From the NCBI GenBank assembly GCA_002310075.1, contig DBXU01000137.1:11911-26909 (forward strand): 14,999 nucleotides of DNA, given 5' to 3'. Source of the DNA: Bacteroidales bacterium UBA1204 (lineage in GTDB: Bacteria; Bacteroidota; Bacteroidia; Bacteroidales; F082). Below are positions 8,645-13,975 of this stretch, piece by piece; within the stretch, counting starts at the first letter, position 1; every line of letters starts with the position of its first letter. The position numbers and the translations under genes are program-made. The notes under the pieces were generated by a model. That model searched no databases. It was given only the letters and a program-made list of their open reading frames with translations, and was not told the DNA's origin.

Positions 8645-9357
8645 AAGAGAAATACAATGTACTTATTGTTGACGATGAGTATTTGGCGCAAAAGCTGTTG
8701 CAAGATTATGTCTCCAAGGTTGATTCCTTGCATTTGGTGGCCACTTGCTCGAATGCCTTTGAAGCAATGAATGCTTTGAAGAACAATCAAGTTGACATCA
8801 TGTTTTTGGATATTCAGATGCCAGAATTAACAGGTCTCGAGCTTGTTAAGAGTCTGAAACACAAGCCATCCATCATTTTCACAACGGCTTATTCGGAGTA
8901 TGCTGTCGACGCCTTCAACCTTTCAGTAGTCGACTATTTGCTGAAGCCTTTCGACTTCCCGCGTTTCATGCAGGCTGTCAATAAAGCCATTGGGGCTGAG
9001 ATGCCTGACCTACAAGGAGCCGACGCCAAACATGACACCATCAGCCATTCCAATGATTTTATCACAGTGAAGGCAGATTACAAGTTGTATAAAATCAATT
9101 ATGATGACCTGCTCTTCATCGAAGGACAGCATGAGTATGTAACATTCCATACCCTGCAGCGTCGTATCACTGCTTTATATGCCTTGAAGGATCTTGAGGA
9201 GATCCTTCCCAAAGATAAGTTTGTTAGGGTTCACAAGTCCTATATTGTCTCCTTCAAACAGATTCAGGACCTCGACAAATCAGACGTCACCGTTGCTGGC
9301 AATAAAATCCCGGTAGGAGCGAGCTATCGTGATGTGTTGTTGGCCCGTTTGCAGTAA
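8641..9357 (+). CDS. LytTR-family response regulator
   Basis: DNA-binding response regulator of 238 aa, partner of the kinase just upstream. The receiver domain (about 5-118) has the acidic pocket D11-D12, the phosphoacceptor D57 in IMFLDIQMP, the conserved Thr/Ala pair (TTAYSEYAV, about 81-89) and K102 in LLKPF. The LytTR DNA-binding domain runs from about 138 to 237 and includes the family features FIEGQHEYVTFHT, the LEEILPKDKFVRVHKSYIV stretch and IPVGASYR. LytTR proteins bind paired direct repeats about 21 bp apart, and such a pair sits 1.1 kb upstream in the divergent region. No clear hairpin terminator follows its stop, only T-rich sequence. Confidence 0.95.
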   Translation: MKEKYNVLIVDDEYLAQKLLQDYVSKVDSLHLVATCSNAFEAMNALKNNQVDIMFLDIQMPELTGLELVKSLKHKPSIIFTTAYSEYAVDAFNLSVVDYLLKPFDFPRFMQAVNKAIGAEMPDLQGADAKHDTISHSNDFITVKADYKLYKINYDDLLFIEGQHEYVTFHTLQRRITALYALKDLEEILPKDKFVRVHKSYIVSFKQIQDLDKSDVTVAGNKIPVGASYRDVLLARLQ

Positions 9358-9400
9358 ATTTCTCTTTTTGTCTGTTTTTTCAACAAAATAATTGTTTTCG

Positions 9401-9430
9401 TTGTTTTGCATGAAAAAAAGTGTATATTTG
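9401..9430 (+). promoter_or_regulatory. Bacteroidota-type promoter of the YegP-like gene
   Basis: A TTG at 9401-9403 is followed, after 19 bp, by TATATTTG at 9423-9430, matching the -33 TTTG / -7 TAnnTTTG layout of Bacteroidota sigma-ABfr promoters. The predicted start near 9437 gives a leader of about 22 nt before the ATG at 9460. This is the best promoter match in the window. Confidence 0.7.
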
Positions 9431-9459
9431 CAGCCTAAACACTCTTAATTCACTAAAAA

Positions 9460-9795
9460 ATGGGTAAATTCGAAATCAAAACCAGAAAGAACGGCGAGTT
9501 CCAGTTCAATCTGAAGGCCACCAATGGCCAAGTCATCCTCACCAGTGAGGGATACAAAACCAAGGCTTCATGCCTCAACGGTGTGGAATCCGTTAAGAAA
9601 AACTGCTTGGACGAAAAGCGTTTTGCTGTTAAGGAAGCATCTAATGGCAAGCCGTATTTCAACTTGATGGCTGCCAATGGCCAAGTCATCGGTTCGAGCC
9701 AGATGTATGCCAGCCAGGCAACCATGAAGAATGGCATTGCTTCGGTGAGGAAGAACGCTCCCGAGGCTCCTGTCGTTGACTTGACAGAAGCATAA
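9460..9795 (+). CDS. YegP-like DUF1508 protein, two tandem repeats
   Basis: Small soluble protein of 111 aa made of two DUF1508 (YegP-type) repeats of about 51 residues. Repeat 1 (residues 2-50) has GKFEIKTRKNGEFQFNLKA, NGQVILTSEGY and NGVESVKKN. Repeat 2 (53-99) has KRFAVKEASNGKPYFNLMA, NGQVIGSSQMY and NGIASVRKN. The duplication is visible in DNA too: the same 17-bp word covers 9521-9537 and 9674-9690, 153 bp (51 codons) apart. A short Pro/Val/acidic tail follows. The family has a compact alpha/beta fold and no agreed biochemical role, so I give no function. It is monocistronic, with its own promoter and a strong hairpin terminator. Confidence 0.92.
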   Translation: MGKFEIKTRKNGEFQFNLKATNGQVILTSEGYKTKASCLNGVESVKKNCLDEKRFAVKEASNGKPYFNLMAANGQVIGSSQMYASQATMKNGIASVRKNAPEAPVVDLTEA

Positions 9796-9818
9796 ACTTT
9801 GTGGTTTTCATCATGAAA

Positions 9819-9847
9819 GGAACAGCATTAATGCTGTTCCTTTTTTT
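9819..9847 (+). terminator. Rho-independent terminator after the YegP-like gene
   Basis: A perfect inverted repeat, GGAACAGCAT (9819-9828), TA, ATGCTGTTCC (9831-9840), is followed by seven T residues (9841-9847). It lies 24 bp after the stop codon of the DUF1508 gene. Confidence 0.9.
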
Positions 9848-9901
9848 GTTTTGGGAAGTAGTAGAATCCGAGATAGGGTGGCGTTAAGCAGATGGAAAAC
9901 A

Positions 9902-9930
9902 AAAAAAGCACTGACATTCAGTGCTTTTTT
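9902..9930. terminator. Bidirectional terminator, originally downstream of tRNA-Pro
   Basis: Arms AAAAAAGCACTGA (9902-9914) and TCAGTGCTTTTTT (9918-9930) enclose a 3-nt loop. The A-run and T-run let it work on either strand. On the minus strand it lies immediately after the tRNA-Pro 3' fragment, so it was most likely that tRNA's terminator before the element inserted. Confidence 0.8.
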
Positions 9931-9933
9931 ATG

Positions 9934-9979
9934 TCGGGGCAAAAGGATTCGAACCTTCGACCCCCTGCTCCCAAAGCAG
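9934..9979 (-). pseudogene. tRNA-Pro(UGG) 3' fragment, element attachment remnant
   Basis: Read on the minus strand, 9979 down to 9934 gives a tRNA 3' half: the anticodon loop TTTGGGA with anticodon TGG (9973-9971), 3' anticodon stem GCAGG, a five-nt variable loop, a T-arm GAAGG-TTCGAAT-CCTTT, acceptor strand TGCCCCG and discriminator A at 9934, with no encoded CCA. The 5' side matches only to 9979: at 9980 the anticodon stem has a G-G mismatch, and upstream there is no D-arm and no CGGGGCA-like acceptor strand. A tRNA cut at its anticodon stem is the usual displaced copy left by tyrosine-recombinase integration. Element sequence lies to the right and chromosome to the left. The intact tRNA should be at the distal end of the element, outside the window. 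Confidence 0.85.
9965..9979. other. Probable core attachment (crossover) site
   Basis: CTGCT (9965-9969), five bases CCCAA, then AGCAG (9975-9979) form an inverted repeat that is the tRNA anticodon stem-loop. tRNA identity ends exactly at its right edge. Tyrosine integrases commonly cross over at such symmetric anticodon sites. The exact strand-exchange positions cannot be read from one junction. Confidence 0.55.
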
Positions 9980-10045
9980 CTAAACCCCCTATTTTCTCAT
10001 TTTCAGCCACTTAGATTTATATTTAAATATTTTATTTTCAAATAC

Positions 10046-10076
10046 TTGCGTAGTAATGATTTTTTCCCTATTTTTG
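10046..10076 (+). promoter_or_regulatory. Predicted integrase promoter
   Basis: TTG at 10046-10048 is followed after 20 bp by TATTTTTG (10069-10076), a match to the Bacteroidota -33/-7 pattern. The predicted start near 10083 gives a leader of about 140 nt before the integrase ATG at 10223, and that leader contains all four GCGTGCAnAT repeats. Confidence 0.55.
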
Positions 10077-10093
10077 CATGTCTTTACAAATAT

Positions 10094-10158
10094 GCGTGCA
10101 AATTGCGTGCAAATATCGCTAACAAAATAAAGGCATCGCGTGCACATTGCGTGCAAAT
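10094..10158 (+). repeat. Four GCGTGCAnAT direct repeats in two pairs
   Basis: GCGTGCAAAT occurs at 10094-10103, 10105-10114 and 10149-10158, and the variant GCGTGCACAT at 10138-10147. Within each pair the period is 11 bp, and the pairs are 44 bp apart, so all four copies fall near the same face of the helix. They lie between the tRNA junction and the integrase gene, the usual place for arm-type integrase or excisionase sites, and downstream of the predicted integrase promoter. Arm-site identity is inferred; the repeats themselves are read directly. Confidence 0.75.
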
Positions 10159-10222
10159 TTTTCGCTCCGCATAGCTGTAAGACAAAAACGCAAACAAAAT
10201 AGGTAACTAAAATTATTACAAA

Positions 10223-11563
10223 ATGGCACTCAATCCCGCAATTCAGGAGCCCCTTTTCGTCAGCACTTGCGAAAATATCCTGATCAACACCTTCTTCGAT
10301 GCCAGGCGGATCAAGAAAAATGGATTGTACACAATCTATGTCCGCGTCAACTGCCATCATCAAAGGCTGTTGCTCCCCACCGGCGTTTCCCTGTCCGATG
10401 ACGACTACGCTGCCGCTCTCCAAGTCAAGGCTGGCTCCTCAGCAATCCGCAAGGCTCGGGCCCAGGTCGGCCAATTATTTAATAAGGTGGTCGATGCCGT
10501 CAACGCCCTCAATGCCGAAAACAAGTTCTCTTTCGAGAACCTTAAAAGCGCTCTGGCCAGCCCCCAGCAGAAGCAGTCGCAGAAGTCGACCACGCTCTAT
10601 GAATACTGGGTCCAGTTTGGCGAGAGCAAGAACACCCAGAAGACCCGCGAGCAGTACAGCAACGCGCTGAAGAACTTCTACCGCTATCTCGGCTGCACCG
10701 TCACCACCGTCACCGATGAGGCGACCAAGGTGAAGTCGCTCGTCATCAAGGGCAAGAAGTCCAAGCTTCTCCCTTCCTTCGTCAATGAGGCCGTCATCGA
10801 AGAATGGCAGGACTACATGACCAAGCAAGGCCTGTCCGATTCCTCGAAGAGCATCTATCTCCGCGCCCTTCGTGCTGTCTTGAATAGCCTGGGCGAAAAG
10901 AAGATCATCGGCCAAACGCCCAAGTTCAACATCAAGTCCGGCACGCGCCGCAAGGAGGATTTCATCCCCGTGTCCGACATCATCAAGATTCGCGACTACG
11001 AAGGCCGCAACCGCAAAGCCGCTGATTGGTGGCTCATCCTCTATCTTTGCAACGGCTCCAATATGAAAGACATCGCCAAGCTCGTCTGGGACGATGACTT
11101 CTTCTATAAGAACGAGCTGTCCTATGTCCGTGGCAAGATTGCCGACAAGGTCAAAGTCACCGTCCACATCCCCATCACGGAGCCGCTGAAGCAGTTGCTC
11201 GACAAGTACGCCACCGAGCCTGAGAAAGGCCGTCGCGTCTTCCCGCAGATTCTCCTTAATGCCACCACCGAGGCTGAAATAGAGAGCCGCACGCATGACT
11301 TCAACCGCCAAATCCGCAAGGGTATGCAGTACGTCTGCAAGCAGCTTGGCATCAGCCCCGTCACCGCTTCCACGGCGCGAAACTCCTACATCACCACGCT
11401 AACCTGGCACAACATTTCCGACGCCTTCATCGATGCGATGGTCGGCCATGTCGACTCAAAGAATGTCCTGCGAGGTTATCAAGGCACCATCAGCCCGAAG
11501 AAGCGGCTAAAGGTGAACAATCTCCTCTTCGTAGATCCAGAGATTGACGAAGACGAAGAATGA
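10223..11563 (+). CDS. int: Tyrosine-type site-specific integrase
   Basis: Integrase of 446 aa that would insert and excise the element at tRNA-Pro. Domains: an arm-DNA-binding region (about 20-70, YTIYVRVNCHHQRLLLPTGV, typical of Bacteroidota integrases), a SAM-like core-binding domain (about 123-225) and a catalytic domain (about 245-435). Catalytic residues seen are R386 (TARNSYITT), H409 (MVGHV) and the nucleophile Y419 (VLRGYQG); K305 may be the beta-hairpin lysine. The usual box I arginine is replaced by Asn280 (CNGSNMKDI) and the residue after R386 is Asn rather than His. The ATG at 10223 follows an A/T-rich leader without a Shine-Dalgarno sequence. Codons end strongly in C compared with the genes to the left, supporting foreign origin. 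A terminator follows directly. Confidence 0.94.
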   Translation: MALNPAIQEPLFVSTCENILINTFFDARRIKKNGLYTIYVRVNCHHQRLLLPTGVSLSDDDYAAALQVKAGSSAIRKARAQVGQLFNKVVDAVNALNAENKFSFENLKSALASPQQKQSQKSTTLYEYWVQFGESKNTQKTREQYSNALKNFYRYLGCTVTTVTDEATKVKSLVIKGKKSKLLPSFVNEAVIEEWQDYMTKQGLSDSSKSIYLRALRAVLNSLGEKKIIGQTPKFNIKSGTRRKEDFIPVSDIIKIRDYEGRNRKAADWWLILYLCNGSNMKDIAKLVWDDDFFYKNELSYVRGKIADKVKVTVHIPITEPLKQLLDKYATEPEKGRRVFPQILLNATTEAEIESRTHDFNRQIRKGMQYVCKQLGISPVTASTARNSYITTLTWHNISDAFIDAMVGHVDSKNVLRGYQGTISPKKRLKVNNLLFVDPEIDEDEE

Positions 11564-11570
11564 AGAAATA

Positions 11571-11594
11571 AGCCCTGCTTTCGCGGGGCTTTTT
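11571..11594 (+). terminator. Rho-independent terminator after the integrase
   Basis: AGCCCTGC (11571-11578) and GCGGGGCT (11583-11590) form an 8-bp stem with one G-T pair and a TTTC loop, followed by four T residues. It lies 8 bp after the integrase stop, separating integrase transcription from the downstream genes. Confidence 0.85.
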
Positions 11595-11629
11595 CTTTGC
11601 TCCTTGGCAATCACTTAATCCTTATAGCC

Positions 11630-12712
11630 ATGACAGCCTCACCATCATTTAAGATCTATGCCGACGTAGACGGCTATCTTGATGACCCTGTCTTGGGGCC
11701 CATCAATGAAATGATCTACGACACCATCCTTGACCTCAGCGAGCCTAATGCCGCGGGCAACAGGCATTATCCTCTGAGGAATCCAGCTCGGGCGATTTTC
11801 AAGGAGGCCTATTCATTGATGAACGACCTTGCCAAAGATGCACACCCTGAAGAGAACTTCGTCCAGAAACACTTCTTTCCCATCCGCAACCGCCTCATCG
11901 ATACCTACGCAGCCGAAATGGTCCTGGCGGTCGTTTTCGTGCTGCTGTACCTTCAGAACACAAAGAAAAGCCAAAGACTTATCTCGGCTATCAAACGCGC
12001 CGTAGATGTCAATTCTGGCTATTTCAAGGCATTTATGCGACTGGCCACCCATCTTGAAAAGCTGGGTTTCTCTGTTGTGGTCGGTGATTCATCGCCCGCT
12101 GACATTGACTGGCACACAAAGTTTCTCAAACTTCAAGAGCAATTCCAAGAATTGTCCGCGCTCTGTGACTCCTCCGTCGTCACCCCTCCCGTGGTGGATA
12201 AACATAACCAGTACCGCCTTTCCCTATACACTCCGGAAGAAGGTGTCAGGTGCGGCGTCATTCAAGTCAAAGAATTGATCAATGCCGCTGCTGAAGCTGG
12301 AAGTACCAATATCTTTCAGGTGCTGCGCTACCTGTTCGCCAAGTACCAAGGCGACATGGTTGAGCTGGTGAAGTTGCAGGAAGAATTATTCAATCCTGCT
12401 GCCTTATCTGCATTCACCTCCAACCTTGCTGTCAACGAAGATGTAAATAAGCTTGACCTTATCCGCATCTTCCTCGCGATTTTCTATGCAAAGATAATCG
12501 TCTCTCGTGACAACAAAGAACTCACCATCAAAGAGTATTTCGAAACACTCGGGAAGCTGCTCGATTACGATTTCGGCAATGTCTCCAAAACCTTCAGGAA
12601 CTCGCTTCAAGAAGGTTGCTCGGATGAAACAACTGGTGCCATATTTAAGGTTTTGTCAAAAGTCATTATAGAACAGGCCAATAGGAAAGGCCACAAGAAA
12701 AATCGTACGTGA
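11630..12712 (+). CDS. Hypothetical protein of mobile element (360 aa)
   Basis: I do not recognise this protein. The frame opens at a TTG at 11597 inside the integrase terminator region, so the ATG at 11630 is the better start and gives 360 aa. It appears soluble and largely alpha-helical. A short hydrophobic stretch (about 97-108) lies in the N-terminal half and is too short for a confident membrane span. A Gln/Glu-rich helix (164-177) precedes a linker, and the C-terminal 90 residues (about 270-325, NKLDLIRIFLAIF and LTIKEYFETLGKLLDYDFGNVSKTFRNSL) faintly recall the C-terminal part of RteC-like regulators of Bacteroides conjugative elements. That similarity is from memory and weak. The end is basic (NRKGHKKNRT). 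Its place between the integrase and the HTH genes suggests a role in element control or transfer. Confidence 0.8.
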   Translation: MTASPSFKIYADVDGYLDDPVLGPINEMIYDTILDLSEPNAAGNRHYPLRNPARAIFKEAYSLMNDLAKDAHPEENFVQKHFFPIRNRLIDTYAAEMVLAVVFVLLYLQNTKKSQRLISAIKRAVDVNSGYFKAFMRLATHLEKLGFSVVVGDSSPADIDWHTKFLKLQEQFQELSALCDSSVVTPPVVDKHNQYRLSLYTPEEGVRCGVIQVKELINAAAEAGSTNIFQVLRYLFAKYQGDMVELVKLQEELFNPAALSAFTSNLAVNEDVNKLDLIRIFLAIFYAKIIVSRDNKELTIKEYFETLGKLLDYDFGNVSKTFRNSLQEGCSDETTGAIFKVLSKVIIEQANRKGHKKNRT

Positions 12713-12787
12713 TTCCTGCATGAATCCAATAATTAGGTTTTCAAATACTGAGTACTTCGCGACGGATAACCCTAAATCATTTCCGTT

Positions 12788-13153
12788 ATGTACCAACCTA
12801 TCGAAAACCTGTCTTTCGACCGCCTTCCCGAAGCCGTCTCTAAGCTGTTAAGGGAAGTGGACGAAATGAAATCAATGCTGCGAGCCATCGCTGACCGCGA
12901 TGTGCTGCCTGAAAAACAATGGATGAGCGTCGAGGACCTCATCACCTACCTTCCCGGCAAGCCTGCCCGTCAGACCATTTATTCATGGGTCTGGAAAAAG
13001 TGCATCCCTTACCACAAAGCTGGCGCAAAGCTCCAGTTCCTCAAATCCGAGATTGATGCCTGGATCCTTGGCGAGTCTTTCCCCGTCGACGACGATGAAA
13101 CCATCAGCGTCCCCCTGAAAGCCCGCTCAATGAAGAAAGGAGGCAAGAAATGA
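12788..13153 (+). CDS. Helix-turn-helix protein, excisionase type (first of two)
   Basis: Small DNA-binding protein of 121 aa. Residues 13-36 form a short predicted coiled coil (LPEAVSKLLREVDEMKSMLRA), then 45-93 form a MerR/excisionase-type winged helix: WMSVEDLITYL, the recognition-helix region RQTIYSWVWKKCIPYHKAG, and the wing and final helix KLQFLKSEIDAWI. The tail is acidic and then basic (SMKKGGKK). Proteins of this type beside Bacteroidota integrases commonly act as recombination directionality factors or local regulators, like Orf2/Orf2x of NBU elements. It overlaps the next gene by 4 bp (ATGA). The 75 bp before it show no clear promoter or terminator. Confidence 0.88.
   Translation: MYQPIENLSFDRLPEAVSKLLREVDEMKSMLRAIADRDVLPEKQWMSVEDLITYLPGKPARQTIYSWVWKKCIPYHKAGAKLQFLKSEIDAWILGESFPVDDDETISVPLKARSMKKGGKK
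13136..13143 (+). promoter_or_regulatory. Strong Shine-Dalgarno before the second HTH gene
   Basis: AAAGGAGG ends 6 nt before the ATG at 13150. Strong Shine-Dalgarno sequences are rare in Bacteroidota, so this one stands out. It also encodes the Lys-Lys-Gly-Gly of the preceding protein's tail. Confidence 0.55.
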
Positions 13154-13395
13154 ATCCCCAAGGCTTTGTCAACAAAGAGGATGTCACCCTGACCCATCCC
13201 GACCTCTCTAAGCTGTGGCTCGACTCTGGCGATGTCATGCGCTTGCTCCATTGCTCCAGCCGCACACTCGTCAAGCTCCGCCACAAGGGTCTGCCTTATT
13301 ATAAGATTCACACGCATTACTGCCTCTACAAACTGGATGAGGTCATCGCCTTCATCGAAGGCCATAAGAGAAAGGAGGCCGATGATGAGCAGTGA
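13150..13395 (+). CDS. Helix-turn-helix protein, excisionase type (second of two)
   Basis: DNA-binding protein of 81 aa with one MerR/excisionase-like winged helix at about residues 22-70: LWLDSGDVMRLL, the recognition helix CSSRTLVKLRHKGLPYYKI, a wing containing YCLYKLDE, and a final helix DEVIAFIEGH. It lacks the N-terminal coiled coil of its neighbour and is diverged from it, so the two are paralogous in fold but not recent duplicates. It overlaps the upstream gene by 4 bp and the BT4734-like gene by 11 bp, so the cluster is probably translated as one coupled unit. A role as excisionase or transcriptional regulator is inferred. Confidence 0.88.
   Translation: MNPQGFVNKEDVTLTHPDLSKLWLDSGDVMRLLHCSSRTLVKLRHKGLPYYKIHTHYCLYKLDEVIAFIEGHKRKEADDEQ
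13372..13378 (+). promoter_or_regulatory. Shine-Dalgarno that decides the BT4734-like start
   Basis: AAGGAGG lies 6 nt before the ATG at 13385 and only 3 nt before the ATG at 13382, favouring 13385 as the start. It is the second strong Shine-Dalgarno in this cluster. Confidence 0.5.
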
Positions 13396-13975
13396 TTTCA
13401 ATGCAGCCCTGGCCCGCTTCTCTTTCTATAACAGGCCTGTCACCAACAAATACCCATCTTCTGAATTTACCCTTCTGGAGGCCTACAACTACATCATAGG
13501 CGGCATTTCCTCACTGGCCACGGAACAATGTCGTTCCATGACAGAAGAACAGCGCAAGGACTTTAAGAAGACGCATTTCGACTGCTGTACATTCTCAGGC
13601 GTTTTCAAGATGCGCAACTCGGCAAGCCTCGTGCGCCATTCCATGCTGTTCTGCTTCGACTTCGACCATCTGAATGATGTCGATGCCGTCTTTGGCCAGC
13701 TCATCGACGACCGCTATTTTGAGACCTTGCTGCTCTTCCGCAGTCCTTCGGGTGAAGGCCTTAAATGGGTGGTATCGATGGAACAGAATTATTTAAGCCG
13801 TGAAAAGTATTATTCCGACACACCGGCAAAATACCATCCCATCTTTTTTGCTGCGGTCAGGCAATACCTGCAATCCACCTATCAGCTCGAAGCCGATGTG
13901 AAGTGCAAGGATGTTGCCCGGGCCTGTTTCCTACCATACGACCAGCAAGCCTACATCAACCCTAAACTGTTATGA
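13385..13975 (+). CDS. BT4734-like protein (VirE N-terminal / BT4734 family)
   Basis: Protein of 196 aa resembling the BT4734-like N-terminal domain (sometimes called the VirE N-terminal domain) found in Bacteroidota mobile elements. Landmarks: an acidic FCFDFDHLNDVD motif (about 89-100), a Ser/Gly motif FRSPSGEGLKWVV (about 118-130), and DVKCKDVARACFLPYD (about 171-186). The order DxD, then SxxGxGLK, then D-x5-R resembles archaeo-eukaryotic primase-type catalytic domains, so a primase-like role is plausible but inferred. The ATG at 13385 is chosen over 13382 because of the AAGGAGG spacing. It overlaps the HTH gene before it by 11 bp and the PriCT-2/DUF3987 gene after it by 4 bp (ATGA), implying tight coupling with that protein. 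Confidence 0.85.
   Translation: MSSDFNAALARFSFYNRPVTNKYPSSEFTLLEAYNYIIGGISSLATEQCRSMTEEQRKDFKKTHFDCCTFSGVFKMRNSASLVRHSMLFCFDFDHLNDVDAVFGQLIDDRYFETLLLFRSPSGEGLKWVVSMEQNYLSREKYYSDTPAKYHPIFFAAVRQYLQSTYQLEADVKCKDVARACFLPYDQQAYINPKLL

Noticed and set aside
9934..10010. An intact tRNA gene on the minus strand
   Set aside because: Upstream of the anticodon stem there is no D-arm and no acceptor strand complementary to TGCCCCG, so only the 3' part is present.
10094..10158. CRISPR-like array
   Set aside because: The repeat unit is only 10 bp, there are just four copies, spacers are 1 and 23-24 bp, and no cas genes are near. A protein-binding site array fits better.
9851..10174. Plus-strand open frame of 107 codons with the peptide GKRIRTFDPLLPKQ
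   Set aside because: That peptide is the translation of the reverse strand of a tRNA 3' half, a well-known artefact in annotations. The frame also spans the terminator, the junction and the integrase leader.
10475..11311. Minus-strand open frame of 278 codons opposite the integrase
   Set aside because: It is antisense to a clear tyrosine recombinase. The long frame follows from the integrase's strong C-ending codon bias, and the Leu/Gly/Val-rich product has no recognisable domain.
11597..11630. TTG start for the 360-aa gene at 11597
   Set aside because: It lies next to the integrase terminator, uses a rare start codon and adds an 11-residue hydrophobic extension, while an ATG at 11630 is followed by a normal N-terminus.
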